DNA of 64,000 nucleotides from Salinivirgaceae bacterium (GTDB lineage Bacteria > Bacteroidota > Bacteroidia > Bacteroidales > SZUA-534). This document shows, one piece after another, positions 9,250-19,245 of this stretch; positions within the stretch are counted from its first letter, which is position 1, and every line of letters begins with the position of its first letter. The notes under the pieces were generated by a model. It was given only the letters and a program-made list of their open reading frames with translations. It was not told where the DNA came from and searched no databases. The stretch lies in NCBI GenBank assembly GCA_017527435.1, contig JAFXQB010000001.1:192696-256695 (forward strand), read 5' to 3'. The position numbers and the translations under genes were made by a program.

Positions 9250-11139
9250 ATGAAACAATATATTTTAGCTGGAACAGCCCTACTCGCACTGATGTTGCCA
9301 TCGTGCAGTGAGGACAATTTGGATATTCCACACAAAGGTGTTGTTAGCTACGAAGACTTCTATAGCGACCCTAACAATGCGGAAAACGCAGCTACATTTG
9401 TGTATCAGACAGGTATGTTTGCACATTGGCTTGGCGAAGGAAATGCTGCTGGTAGTGGCAATCCTTGGATTTGGCAGGGAGCATTGAATGTTTTGTTCAA
9501 TGCAAGTTCTGACGACCTCTATTGGGCATCAGGACACAAATCTGACCATATAAGTGGATTGCAGCCGAATGAATTTAATCAGAATTTTGACGCCAACAAT
9601 GAAACTACCATTGTTTCTTACGGTGCACTCTACAACATGAACCGCGGCGCTAACTTGCTGCTCGACAACTATAGCTATGATATGGTTCCAGACGATCCGA
9701 ATCTTAATGCCATCGTGAATCGTTCCGTATCAGAAGCAAAGGTTGCACGTGCATACGCACACTTTATTCTGGCTACATATTGGGGAAACCCTCCGCTGGT
9801 TGACCATCAGGTTACATCGGGAAAACCCGGTAATACTCCCCACGACGAAATCATCGATTTCTGTATTAAAGAATTAGGTGAAGCCGCCCCATATCTGCCA
9901 TCAAAATCAAAAGTAAACGATCCGGGTATGACAGTCCGCTACACCAAAGAATTTGCACTGGCTCTTAAAGGTAAAGTTGAGCTTTTTGCTAAAAGATGGG
10001 CTGATGCGAAAACTTCGTTGGATTCCGTAATAGATTCAAAACTATATGAATTGGTTGACGGCAGGGATTTGCAGCACCTGTTCCACACTAAAGGCGACTG
10101 CTGCAAAGAGTGGTTGTTCCAATATAACTGTATGGACAATGCCGGACTTAGCGCTGGCTCTGGCCAATATAGCTTCCACTTCCCAAAATCAACAAGCTGG
10201 GTTAATTTAAGATCATACCCTGACCAAACTGTTGATAACTCATGGGGCAGTATGAACCCGAGAAAGGAATTCAGCGAAGCTTTAATAGCCAACGATGGTA
10301 TGGATTCTTGGCGTCGTCAAGCATGGATTGTCACCTATGACGAATTGTGCAATGGCAAAGTAATCACGGGTCCCGACAAGAGTGCTAACGATACCGTTCT
10401 TTCTTATCCTGCCAAGAAGAAAAACAGAGGTGTCAATGTTAAGGGTGTATTCGGTAATGCAGGATACTGGCAATATAAACGTATTCCCTTGGTTGAAGAC
10501 TTAAACACTCTGGTGCAAGGTGCAGACTTTAAAGGCACAAACACATCGAGCGGTGTTAACTTCCCAATCATGCGTTATGCAGAAGTGCTTCTTATGTATG
10601 CAGAAGCCTGCGCACAACTTGGTGAGACAAGTGGTAAGGGTTTGGATGCCTTAAATGCCATTCAGAAACGTGCCGGCGTGAAAGCAGAAAGCATCAGTAC
10701 TGCATTGTCATTACAAGCCGTTAAAAATGAGAAACGCCTTGAATGCTTCCTTGAAGGTACACGTTTCCCTGATTTGGTTCGCTGGGGCGACGCTGTTGAA
10801 TTCCTTGGTGAGCAAGGCGGGTATGTTCCGACTGCCTATGATAAAAGCAGTACAGACAAAGATTATATTAAGGCAGCAGAAGATGGTGATATTATGATCT
10901 TGAAAGATACAGTAGATAGCGAAGGTAACGCTATTACCTTGTACGAAAAGGTTGCAAGTGCACAAGATGGCCTTCCGAAATTTGAGGTTGTAGATTATGG
11001 TGGAGGTCATGTACTCGTTATGCAATACAATAAATACAATACTGTATATGGTTTCAAAGAGGGCAAACATGAAGTTTGGCCATATCCTCGCAACGAACTG
11101 AATGTCAATCCTAACATCACACAGAACCCAGGTTATTAA
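9250..11139 (+). CDS. SusD/RagB-family glycan-binding lipoprotein
   Basis: Surface lipoprotein of 629 residues that closes over the SusC channel and binds the glycan. The signal peptide ends in a lipobox (LPSC, lipidated Cys19), and SEDNLD after the Cys resembles a Bacteroidota surface-export signal. SusD features include an N-terminal SusD-like region, the TPR-like helical core, and near the C-terminus RYAEVLLMYAEA and NEKRLECFLEGTRFPDLVRW, both hallmarks of the RagB/SusD domain. It follows susC by 19 bp and is followed at once by a strong terminator, so susC and susD form a two-gene operon. The central insert around residues 450-560 is longer than in many homologues. Confidence 0.97.
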   Translation: MKQYILAGTALLALMLPSCSEDNLDIPHKGVVSYEDFYSDPNNAENAATFVYQTGMFAHWLGEGNAAGSGNPWIWQGALNVLFNASSDDLYWASGHKSDHISGLQPNEFNQNFDANNETTIVSYGALYNMNRGANLLLDNYSYDMVPDDPNLNAIVNRSVSEAKVARAYAHFILATYWGNPPLVDHQVTSGKPGNTPHDEIIDFCIKELGEAAPYLPSKSKVNDPGMTVRYTKEFALALKGKVELFAKRWADAKTSLDSVIDSKLYELVDGRDLQHLFHTKGDCCKEWLFQYNCMDNAGLSAGSGQYSFHFPKSTSWVNLRSYPDQTVDNSWGSMNPRKEFSEALIANDGMDSWRRQAWIVTYDELCNGKVITGPDKSANDTVLSYPAKKKNRGVNVKGVFGNAGYWQYKRIPLVEDLNTLVQGADFKGTNTSSGVNFPIMRYAEVLLMYAEACAQLGETSGKGLDALNAIQKRAGVKAESISTALSLQAVKNEKRLECFLEGTRFPDLVRWGDAVEFLGEQGGYVPTAYDKSSTDKDYIKAAEDGDIMILKDTVDSEGNAITLYEKVASAQDGLPKFEVVDYGGGHVLVMQYNKYNTVYGFKEGKHEVWPYPRNELNVNPNITQNPGY

Positions 11140-11160
11140 TAATAACTTGTGATAATAAAA

Positions 11161-11191
11161 AAAGGCTGTCCTTTTGGACAGCCTTTTTTTT
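11161..11191 (+). terminator. Rho-independent terminator after susD
   Basis: Perfect 11-bp stem AAAGGCTGTCC/GGACAGCCTTT with a TTTT loop, followed by a run of eight T. Ends the susCD operon. Confidence 0.95.
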
Positions 11192-11193
11192 GC

Positions 11194-11223
11194 TTTGAGA
11201 TGTTGTGATGTATGCTACATTTG
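11194..11223 (+). promoter_or_regulatory. Bacteroides-type promoter of the esterase gene
   Basis: TTTG at 11194-11197, 18 bp, then TACATTTG at 11216-11223, matching the primary sigma-factor consensus of Bacteroides. It starts immediately after the susD terminator, so the esterase is a separate transcription unit, 32 bp before its ATG. Confidence 0.7.
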
Positions 11224-11254
11224 TCATATAATAATACACTAAAACACAAGAAAT

Positions 11255-12214
11255 ATGAAAAGAATCGGACTTACACTTGCAGCCGGGCTATTGAGCTTGG
11301 CTGGGTTTGCACAAATGGGTGGTGGTTTCGGCGGCTTTGGCGGAAACCAGAACAGCACTGACACTATGCGCTACTCGCAAAAGTTCCTCAACATCAACTA
11401 CGCCGGCGACAATGAAGTTTATCACAACCTCGACATCTATCTGCCAAAAGAAGTGAAAGACAGCTATCCTGTGGTTATCCACATCTACGGAAGCGCTTGG
11501 TTCAGCAACAACTCGAAGGGGGCCGCCGACCTTAACACCATTTGCGCCGCCCTACTCGATGCCGGCTATGCCGTTGTAACGCCCAACCACCGCTCTAGCA
11601 GCGATGCCAAATATCCGGCACAGATAAACGATATTAAGGCCGTTATCCGCTTTGTGCGCGGCAATGCCGACAAGTACAAATTCGACACCCGTTTCATTGC
11701 AACATCGGGGTTCTCGTCGGGCGGGCACCTGGCATCGCTTGCCGCCACCACACGCAATGAGAAGGTTGCCAACGTTGACGGCTACGAAGTTGACCTTGAA
11801 GGCAACGTGGGCCAGTTCACCAACTTCAGCAGCAGCGTTGACGCAGCTTGCGACTGGTCGGGGCCTGTGGATTTGATGCACATGGACTGCGGTGAAGCAA
11901 TGAAGATGCCAACATCGCCGGAAGAAGTGGTCTTGGGCGTGCCAATGAAAGGCAACGAAAACCGATACAAGGCTTTGAGCGCACCAACGTTCATCGACCC
12001 AACCGATCCACCGCTGATTGTGTGCCACGGGAAAAAAGATAATGTGGTGCCATTCTGCCAAGGCGAAAGCTTCTACAATGCGCTAAAAGCCAAAGGCGTG
12101 AAGACAGACTTCATTCCAGTTGAAGAAGGTGGACACGGATTCAATATGTACTCGAAAGAGAATCTGGCAAAAGTGGTCAACTTCCTTAACGAAGCACGCG
12201 CGGCGAAGAAATAA
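11255..12214 (+). CDS. Secreted alpha/beta-hydrolase, carbohydrate-esterase-like
   Basis: Exported serine esterase of 319 residues. Signal peptide MKRIGLTLAAGLLSLAGFAQ, then a glycine-rich linker (MGGGFGGFGGNQ) and an alpha/beta-hydrolase fold: oxyanion region VIHIYGSAWF, nucleophile elbow GFSSG with Ser154, acid Asp262 in HGKKDNVVPF, and base His294 in EEGGHGF. The overall shape resembles the BD-FAE type of acetyl/feruloyl esterases found in gut Bacteroidota. Beside GH43 and GH127 genes, a role in removing acetyl or feruloyl groups from an arabinose-bearing plant glycan is plausible but inferred. It has its own promoter and terminator. Another small-ester substrate is possible. Confidence 0.8.
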   Translation: MKRIGLTLAAGLLSLAGFAQMGGGFGGFGGNQNSTDTMRYSQKFLNINYAGDNEVYHNLDIYLPKEVKDSYPVVIHIYGSAWFSNNSKGAADLNTICAALLDAGYAVVTPNHRSSSDAKYPAQINDIKAVIRFVRGNADKYKFDTRFIATSGFSSGGHLASLAATTRNEKVANVDGYEVDLEGNVGQFTNFSSSVDAACDWSGPVDLMHMDCGEAMKMPTSPEEVVLGVPMKGNENRYKALSAPTFIDPTDPPLIVCHGKKDNVVPFCQGESFYNALKAKGVKTDFIPVEEGGHGFNMYSKENLAKVVNFLNEARAAKK

Positions 12215-12237
12215 TCCGCAATAAACAATAATGTCAC

Positions 12238-12271
12238 AAACGGTTCCAATGGAAAATGGAACCGTTTTTTT
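12238..12271 (+). terminator. Rho-independent terminator after the esterase gene
   Basis: Stem AAACGGTTCCA/TGGAACCGTTT with an 8-nt loop and a T-rich tail. Confidence 0.93.
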
Positions 12272-12277
12272 GTTTGT

Positions 12278-12309
12278 TTTGATAGATTTGTGAACAAACA
12301 ATAACTTTG
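12278..12309 (+). promoter_or_regulatory. Bacteroides-type promoter of the CPBP protease gene
   Basis: TTTG at 12278-12281, 20 bp, then TAACTTTG at 12302-12309, 28 bp before the ATG at 12337. Confidence 0.65.
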
Positions 12310-12336
12310 GTTATTTGTCAAACTTAAAACTGGGAA

Positions 12337-13152
12337 ATGATGGAAAATACAGTTGAAAACCGCTCAATATCAATCGGTCAGGCATTCGCCATTTTGGGTG
12401 TCATCCTTGCTCTGACCATACCCGCATCGCTTGTTACCGGCGCGCTTTTGATTGCCGCGCCCGCCTTCAAATCGTGGATAGCAATGCTTGGCTACATTCT
12501 GCAATTTGCCGGCGCACTCGCCGTGGTATATTTTATTTGGAATCTGAAAGTTACCAACTTCGGAAAAGTCAAGCTGGCAATATTTCCTCTTGCCTTGATA
12601 ATGACTTTCGCACTGTCGATAATCAGCGAATCGCTATGCTCGTTGATACCAATGCCCGATTTTGTGGCACGCCTTTTCAACGAAGCTGTTTCACTCGATT
12701 TTGCCGGTTATCTGACAGTTGGCATTGCAGCGCCAGTGCTCGAAGAGCTAGTGTTCCGCGGCATCATTCTAGCAGCATTACTGCGCCGGTACGAACCACG
12801 CAAGGCCATCATCTGGTCGGCGGTGATTTTCGGCATAGCGCATCTAAACCCATGGCAATTCATTGCCGCATTCATTGTGGGATGCGCCATCGGCTGGCTA
12901 TTCTGGCGCATACGCAGCATCTGGATTGGCATTTTTATGCATTGGGCCAATAATACGGCAGGATTCCTTATCGGTTACTATTCAGGCGATATGAATGTTT
13001 CAGTAACAGATTATTTCGGCGGTCCGATGAATCACGCTATTGTTTTGATTATTTGCGTGATAGCCACTGTAGGATGTATCAAGGCACTTCAACGGATTCC
13101 TGCTACCGAGCCATCAGAACCGACAATACCCGAAGGCCATCTACTGTCGTAA
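12337..13152 (+). CDS. CPBP-family intramembrane metalloprotease
   Basis: Integral membrane protein of 271 residues with about eight hydrophobic helices. It carries the three CPBP (CAAX protease and bacteriocin-processing) motifs: EExxxR as E136-E137-x3-R141 in LEELVFRG, the second-motif His169 in FGIAHLNP, and HxxxN as H202 to N206 in HWANN. These are the catalytic Glu and His residues of Rce1-like glutamic proteases. In bacteria the targets are mostly unknown; roles in peptide maturation or bacteriocin self-immunity have been shown for some. It has its own promoter and ends convergently, overlapping the CotH-protein 3' end by 12 bp. Confidence 0.92.
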   Translation: MMENTVENRSISIGQAFAILGVILALTIPASLVTGALLIAAPAFKSWIAMLGYILQFAGALAVVYFIWNLKVTNFGKVKLAIFPLALIMTFALSIISESLCSLIPMPDFVARLFNEAVSLDFAGYLTVGIAAPVLEELVFRGIILAALLRRYEPRKAIIWSAVIFGIAHLNPWQFIAAFIVGCAIGWLFWRIRSIWIGIFMHWANNTAGFLIGYYSGDMNVSVTDYFGGPMNHAIVLIICVIATVGCIKALQRIPATEPSEPTIPEGHLLS

Positions 13153-16100
13153 GATTTTGATAATCACAGGCTGGCTGTTGGCAATAGTAATTTTTGCAAA
13201 ATAGATTCCCGGCTGCCACATTTTCGCGACAGCGCCAAATTCGGTCTTATTCTCGCCTTGTGCACACCATTGGTTGCATATGCAAGCCTGATGCCGTCCC
13301 TGAAGGTCAAACAAATCAACGCGTACGACGCCATCCGCAGGCTGCTGCCAGACAATAGCGGCATTTTCGGTTACCGGGTTGGGCCGGCAGACTGCAAAAA
13401 CTGCTTTCTCAGGCACATCTTCAACATCAACACGGAAACTGCCGTCACCAATGCTGAAATCGTCGTGAGACGGATTAAATGAGCCGTTTTCAGCACCTGG
13501 CGTACCATGTAAATCGTTAGCATGCCACAACCGGCGGCCGGCATTGTCGGCAAATGGGTCAGTTAATGCAAGAGTATAGCCGTTGCCGTCGGCGTCGGAC
13601 CATGTTTTGCTATTATATTCCACTTTATCAACCAGATTTTCTTCTGAATCAAATAATTGCACCGCATCCTGCTCCCCCAGTCGGAATGCAAAATTACCTA
13701 TCACATTCCGCGCCCCTGGATTCAAACCAACCAACTTACCGCGATTCGCACATACAACCACGTAGCCGTATGGCGGGATAATGGTTCCAACTGGAATTGT
13801 GAATGCTTCAGCAAGATTTTCGCCGGCAAGTTTCCATCTCGAAATATTGATTGCGGCATCCGTAGTGTTGTAAAGTTCAACCCAGTCCTTTGTATCGAAA
13901 TTGTCGGCTGATTTGTAATTTATTTCATTGATAACAACATTGTTACATATATTATCAGAAGGTTCAAAAACCGCTGTGTAGCGCGAAGCTTGGCTCAACG
14001 TAACCTTGATGCCTGCATGTGTGTCAACCGTATGGTCATCGCCATCAGCCCAACGCACAAACTTGTAGCCCGGCCTTGCCACAGCTCTTAACGATACCGG
14101 TACTTTTGAAAAATATGTTCCGGTCCACGGAAAGTTCTTCAACGTAAGAGAGTTAAGTTGTATATATCCAGCTTTGCTGTCGTTTGTATTGAGGGTAATT
14201 CTCACATCGTTACCCGTCGAAAACTGTTCGCGAATATGGTTACGCAAGTAATAGGGTCGCTCATCGGCAAAAGTACGCATCGCATTCAAGCGGTCTTCGC
14301 GGTAGCTATCGCTGTGTCCCCAACGCTTATTATGGTAGCTTATTTCAGGCGTTATGTTCTCATCAAGGCTGTCAATCAGCGCATTGACGTTTTCTGGTAA
14401 GAACTCATAATTTAGTCTGTCGGCAAAACGATTGATAAACTCACGCTTAAAATCAGCGTTTTTCACCAGATTACGCAACAGATACGTAGCCCACGGCGCA
14501 TTGGCGTAATCACTGCTATTACTTGCAAGACTATAAGACACCATATTTGTTGTATAATCTTCATTGCCCCATATGGAAAAGCCGAAATCAGTGTCGAAGA
14601 GCATCCAACGCCAACGACCGTCGGTGGTTTGGGGGCGCCAAAATTTGACATTGTTGCCGGGCCAATCGGTATTTTTGCAGTAGATTTCCACCACCATATA
14701 TTCGATATATTCATCGATATCCATTTGTGTTTTAATATATTGGTAATTTTCATCAACCGCCAACGAATGTGATTCAATGAAATCGAGCATCGACTGATAG
14801 TGGTCGTAACTACCATCCTTCACTTCATCGCGGTTCTTGATATAATCCACCTTATTGGCATCAACATATGAATAGTTCTCTTCAAGATAATGCGCACCAA
14901 GCCGCTCGCGCAGATTCATAATGCCCCAATACTCACCATTCAAATAAACCACAACAGGGCGATATGCTTGAATATCGATATTATTTTTACTCACAAGACT
15001 GGTAATCATTGCGTCGCGCATATGCGTATTGCCAAAATCATTGCCCGAATTACGCAGATTAAACGATTTGAAACTACTGATATTTTTACTGCTAAAGAAT
15101 TGATAATCAAATCGTGATTTACCATACGACTTGCGTGCATGAATTGCCAAAGGCTTCTGGGTGCTCATCCTCGACCAAGCACCAGTAATTTTTACTCCAG
15201 CATTTTGACTGATAACATTTTGTCCGTCAAGCAAATAATACTCGATGTAAATGGGGCGTTCCCAATCCTGCCAATAGTTGGCACCGTAGTGCGGATCAGC
15301 AGCTTCAGCGTTCGGTCCTTCAACGTAAATACCATAATTATAATCATATAGATTATAGGGGTCGGTGACAAGAGCCATAATTGGAAGAGTAATCTCGTGG
15401 TCAGGAAAGATAAACGAGCGCGTAGCCGGCTGACCTGGCAAAAAATCATCGCTAAACGAAATGGCGCGTACAACTGTTGTTTTTGAAATTGGTATTCCGT
15501 CCTTATAAAGCGTTGATTGTGTTGTCGGAACGCTGCCATCGGTGGTGTAATAGATTGGTGTTCCGGCGGCCGAAGTCAATGTCAGCGTTTGCTTTGCTGT
15601 TTGCAAACCACCCGCAATAGAGAATGTTATCTCGTTGGTCCGTGCCGTTGCGTATGTTTTTGTGGTGTTTGCCGCGCCAGGCGTTGGTTCGGCAAAAAAC
15701 ACCCAATTTCCGCTGCCATCGGGCGAAAGACCACGCGACACATCATTTGGCACAATGGTACTGTCTGTCTGGTGCACAATATTTCCCGATGCATCTGTCA
15801 AGAAAAAAGGTTCACCTTCAGCTGAAATGCTGAAGTTGGTGTGAAAGTATTTTGCATTGTTTTTTGGATTCAAATCAATCAGTTCGCTTATTTTTTTATT
15901 TTCATTCACTGTCAGACCGGCTGTCAGGAACGGATAGAGCAGCAAATCGCTAGAAGTCTCACTTATGTTATGAATCTGAATGGCGAGCACATTTTCACCT
16001 TCCACCAGACAATCAATATGTTCCGATAAGTCGAAATGCGCCAGCGTGCTGCCATTTTGTAGCAACGGATTGACATAATCGGGCGTTGTGGCATTGTAAG

Positions 16101-16734
16101 GGGTAATTTCGCCTACCGAACCCAAATTCTCGCGAGCGACTTCATTGCCATTGATGTAAACCACAAAACCATCGTCGTAATCCAAATTAAGATGCAGTTC
16201 TTTTATTGCATTCAAATTGCTGATTGAAAACTTTTTGCGAACAAAAACAGATATTGTCCCTTCCGGGACTTGAGTGGCGGCATAGGAAGTTCCGTACCCG
16301 AAACCACCCTTTCCTACCGACCATTTCGAATCATCATAATCAGCTTTGTACCAGTCTGTTGGCATACTTGACGAACCGACGGTGTACGAAAATTGTTCTG
16401 TAGCTTCGATAAGTGGACTATAGAAAATCTCTTCGCCTGGTTTGTACTCATAAAGATCTTTACCAGAAGCAAATACAAGCAAATATTCATGTGGTTTTAA
16501 AATGCAGGACGGGAATGTCCATTTGCCCAAATTCGAAGCCTTGTCCGACAGATGCCAGCCCGTTAAATCAACATCTGCCGACGACGTGTTGTAAAGTTCA
16601 ATCCAATCGGCATTGTCACCGTATTCATCTAGAAAAGACGTGGACGACGAGCAATACTCATTGATAACCACCTGCGCGTTAGCAGCAATGGTATTAATCA
16701 GTAATAAGCTTATTATTAAATATTTACCTTTCAT
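13141..16734 (-). CDS. Secreted CotH-kinase / lamin-tail-domain protein with T9SS sorting domain
   Basis: Very large exported protein (1197 residues). Order: signal peptide (MKGKYLIISLLLINTIAANA), lamin-tail domain (VVINEYCSSS, WIELYNTSS), a beta-sandwich region near 110-280, a chitobiase C-terminal-like domain (PIYYTTDGSVPTTQSTLY), a CotH kinase domain with catalytic-loop residues in NTDWPGNN (Asp690) and a metal-binding DTDFG (714-718), an InlB-like repeat (GYKFVRWADGD), a second lamin-tail domain (VVINEINYKS), and a C-terminal type IX secretion sorting domain of about 80 residues (VDLFDLQGR, GIYFAKI). CotH proteins phosphorylate secreted protein substrates. The start is set at 16734 because a promoter at 16758-16789 puts the transcription start just before it and in-frame ATGs at 16779 and 16797 upstream of transcription. 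Convergent with the CPBP gene. Confidence 0.93.
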   Translation of the reverse strand: MKGKYLIISLLLINTIAANAQVVINEYCSSSTSFLDEYGDNADWIELYNTSSADVDLTGWHLSDKASNLGKWTFPSCILKPHEYLLVFASGKDLYEYKPGEEIFYSPLIEATEQFSYTVGSSSMPTDWYKADYDDSKWSVGKGGFGYGTSYAATQVPEGTISVFVRKKFSISNLNAIKELHLNLDYDDGFVVYINGNEVARENLGSVGEITPYNATTPDYVNPLLQNGSTLAHFDLSEHIDCLVEGENVLAIQIHNISETSSDLLLYPFLTAGLTVNENKKISELIDLNPKNNAKYFHTNFSISAEGEPFFLTDASGNIVHQTDSTIVPNDVSRGLSPDGSGNWVFFAEPTPGAANTTKTYATARTNEITFSIAGGLQTAKQTLTLTSAAGTPIYYTTDGSVPTTQSTLYKDGIPISKTTVVRAISFSDDFLPGQPATRSFIFPDHEITLPIMALVTDPYNLYDYNYGIYVEGPNAEAADPHYGANYWQDWERPIYIEYYLLDGQNVISQNAGVKITGAWSRMSTQKPLAIHARKSYGKSRFDYQFFSSKNISSFKSFNLRNSGNDFGNTHMRDAMITSLVSKNNIDIQAYRPVVVYLNGEYWGIMNLRERLGAHYLEENYSYVDANKVDYIKNRDEVKDGSYDHYQSMLDFIESHSLAVDENYQYIKTQMDIDEYIEYMVVEIYCKNTDWPGNNVKFWRPQTTDGRWRWMLFDTDFGFSIWGNEDYTTNMVSYSLASNSSDYANAPWATYLLRNLVKNADFKREFINRFADRLNYEFLPENVNALIDSLDENITPEISYHNKRWGHSDSYREDRLNAMRTFADERPYYLRNHIREQFSTGNDVRITLNTNDSKAGYIQLNSLTLKNFPWTGTYFSKVPVSLRAVARPGYKFVRWADGDDHTVDTHAGIKVTLSQASRYTAVFEPSDNICNNVVINEINYKSADNFDTKDWVELYNTTDAAINISRWKLAGENLAEAFTIPVGTIIPPYGYVVVCANRGKLVGLNPGARNVIGNFAFRLGEQDAVQLFDSEENLVDKVEYNSKTWSDADGNGYTLALTDPFADNAGRRLWHANDLHGTPGAENGSFNPSHDDFSIGDGSFRVDVEDVPEKAVFAVCRPNPVTENAAIVWQQPADGVVRVDLFDLQGRHQACICNQWCAQGENKTEFGAVAKMWQPGIYFAKITIANSQPVIIKILRQ

Positions 16735-16757
16735 AGTCGTATTTTTCATTTTCAATG

Positions 16758-16789
16758 CAAAGATAATCTTGCCAAGCATACTTCTCAAA
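16758..16789 (-). promoter_or_regulatory. Bacteroides-type promoter of the CotH-protein gene
   Basis: On the minus strand: TTTG, 20 bp, TATCTTTG. Transcription should begin near 16751, leaving a leader of about 17 nt before the ATG at 16734. Confidence 0.7.
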
Positions 16790-16900
16790 ATATACAAATA
16801 CGGATTTATGCTTGCTACGTTTCATTAAAATCCTTCATCTCAAAAAAATGTCCGCCGCATTAAAAAAATGCCGACATTTGAATAATTAAATAAAATCAAC

Positions 16901-19126
16901 TTGTCATCTTTTAGGAAAACGGCTAATTTGTTGACTGTATTGATTTTGATTACACTGTCAACCAATCTTTTGGCACAAGACGCCGACAGTCTTATACTTG
17001 TGGCCCACAGTCTGCCCGACAATGCCGCGAAACTCGAAACCATTGACAAAATCTGTAGGATACACCCCAATGTTGACACCGTTGAAAAATACGCTCAGAT
17101 TGAGCTCAATCTTGCCAAGCAATTAAAACTTGCTGATTATGAAGCTTCCGCGTGCGACAATCTGAGTTGGGCGAACCATTGTAAACTCGATTTTGTTACT
17201 GCGATGGGCAACCGTATGAAAGCCATTCAGATTTGGGACTCGCTGGGCCGCGAAGCCGATTTGGCCTTCTCGTATATGAACTACGCAACAACGCTGATGT
17301 CGATTGAAAGCTATATTCTGGCCGATGATTACTACCAGAAAAGCTTCGACATTTTCTCGCGTCTGGGTGACTCGGCACGCATGACGCGTGTGTGCCAATA
17401 TCTTGGAATTCTCAATACCGGCAACATGGCCTACGACAACGCTGACGAATATTACCACCGCTCACTCGAGATTAATAATAAAACCGGCAACCGGCGCGGT
17501 GTGATTTACGACTATTCAGGACTTGGATATTCGGCGCTCGAAAGGCTGCACAATCAAGAAAGCGACACAAATATGACGCTTTTGCAAACAGCCAAGCGCT
17601 TTTTGTTGCAATCGTTCCGCCTGGCCGACAGCATCGGCGACGTGAACGGACAGCTATACTCACTACCGAAACTAAGCACGGCATACATCAACGAAGCGAA
17701 ACTAGACAATCGCCGGCGCTCTCAGCTGCTCGATTCGAGCATATACTACTACAATATTGGAATGAAAATCGCAGATGAGTACGGCTACGACTTCGCCTTC
17801 ATCGATTTGAGAACCGCTTACATCAATTGTCTGATACAAAAGAAATTGTATGCCAAGGCACATACTGTCATCGACGAGACTGAAGCAGAAATACTGACTC
17901 ATGAAGGTGGCGAAAACAACCTGCCGATGCTCTACCAAACACGGATAAACTACTATGTGGCCATAGGCAACTACGCCGAAGCCTACAAGTATTCAAACCT
18001 GCAACACCATGATTTACTGGTCGATAATTCCAAAAACAACTTATACAAGCTGACTCAGACTAAATTCGAAACTGAATACGCGGCAAAAATCAGAGAACGA
18101 ATGTTGGAAGAGCATGAGCGCGAACTGACGCACAAAATAAAAGAGCAAAACCAGCGGCGTATCATTGTCGGGGCTTGGATTGCTTTGGTTTTAGTGTCAG
18201 TCTTGGCTGTGATGTTTTTTGTCAGCACAACCAAACGCAAGCGAATGAACTCAATGCTCGACGCAAAAAATCAGCAACTTGCAAAAGCCCAACAAAATCT
18301 GCTAGAGCAAAACCGTCTCATCAACAGCGCAAATCGGAAAATCATGTCAGGAATTCGATATGCCCGTCATATCCAGGATGTTGCCATGCCCAGTACCGAC
18401 CTTTTGAACTCGATTTTTGGCGATTGCATGGTGATTTTCCGCCCACGCGACGTCGTTAGTGGCGACTTTTACTGGGCAACACAGATTGGCCGTTACAAGG
18501 CATTGGCTGTTGCCGACTGCACGGGGCACGGTGTCCCGGGCGCGCTGCTAAGCATTTTGGGCATATCGATGCTCAATGACCTTGTTGCAAGTTCGAACAT
18601 GCACGCCCCCGAAGTGTCGCCCGCAAGGCTGCTCAACAGTTTGCGAACCAAAATGCGCGAATCGCTGCGCCAAAATGCCGACGACTACACAAATCAAGAC
18701 GGAATGGACATCGCTCTGTGCATCTATGACACTCAGGCACAATGTCTTCAGTATGCTGGTGCGTTCAGGCCGTTGCTGCTTGTGCGCCGTGGCGAGCTGA
18801 TTCAGTATGAAGCCGACCGAATGCCGATTGGCGCGCATATGAATGTCGATAAACCATTTACCAACAATATTATAGACATTGAAGACAACGACATAGTCTA
18901 TCTGTATACCGACGGAATCACCGACCAGTTCAATGCTGACGAAGACGCTTTGAAATTTACAGCGCCACGCCTTCGTGAGCTGATTATGGCAAACCATCAT
19001 TTGCCTTTTGTTCAGCAGAGAATAGCTATCGAAACCGCTATTGACGAATGGCGAACATCGCCACAAACAGGAACAATGATACACCAAACTGACGATATGC
19101 TGCTTGTGGGTGTGAAATTCGGATAG
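16901..19126 (+). CDS. TPR-containing membrane protein with SpoIIE-type PP2C phosphatase domain
   Basis: Signalling phosphatase of 741 residues. A signal peptide (LLTVLILITLSTNLLAQ) is followed by a periplasmic region of tetratricopeptide-like repeats (residues about 60-400; AYSYMNYATT and YYHRSLEINNKTG types), one membrane helix near 420-444, a coiled coil, and a cytoplasmic SpoIIE domain. Metal-binding acids are in place: Asp522 (GDFYW), Asp539 (ADCTGHGVPGA), Asp671 and Asp675 (YTDGITDQF). Such proteins dephosphorylate anti-sigma-antagonist-like partners. The start is TTG: the frame upstream closes at a TAA (16883) with no ATG between, and TTG 16901 gives a proper signal peptide. No partner gene is adjacent; a SiaB-like kinase lies 14 kb downstream. 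Confidence 0.9.
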   Translation: MSSFRKTANLLTVLILITLSTNLLAQDADSLILVAHSLPDNAAKLETIDKICRIHPNVDTVEKYAQIELNLAKQLKLADYEASACDNLSWANHCKLDFVTAMGNRMKAIQIWDSLGREADLAFSYMNYATTLMSIESYILADDYYQKSFDIFSRLGDSARMTRVCQYLGILNTGNMAYDNADEYYHRSLEINNKTGNRRGVIYDYSGLGYSALERLHNQESDTNMTLLQTAKRFLLQSFRLADSIGDVNGQLYSLPKLSTAYINEAKLDNRRRSQLLDSSIYYYNIGMKIADEYGYDFAFIDLRTAYINCLIQKKLYAKAHTVIDETEAEILTHEGGENNLPMLYQTRINYYVAIGNYAEAYKYSNLQHHDLLVDNSKNNLYKLTQTKFETEYAAKIRERMLEEHERELTHKIKEQNQRRIIVGAWIALVLVSVLAVMFFVSTTKRKRMNSMLDAKNQQLAKAQQNLLEQNRLINSANRKIMSGIRYARHIQDVAMPSTDLLNSIFGDCMVIFRPRDVVSGDFYWATQIGRYKALAVADCTGHGVPGALLSILGISMLNDLVASSNMHAPEVSPARLLNSLRTKMRESLRQNADDYTNQDGMDIALCIYDTQAQCLQYAGAFRPLLLVRRGELIQYEADRMPIGAHMNVDKPFTNNIIDIEDNDIVYLYTDGITDQFNADEDALKFTAPRLRELIMANHHLPFVQQRIAIETAIDEWRTSPQTGTMIHQTDDMLLVGVKFG

Positions 19127-19245
19127 TCTGGCGTCTATAACAATTGCCCGTTTATCGTTTTTTTAGCCCCCCTGACGGCATTTTTTCAAATATTGCGGCA
19201 TAATGCGTTTGCATTGCGATTCGTAATTTAATCTAATTAGGAAAT

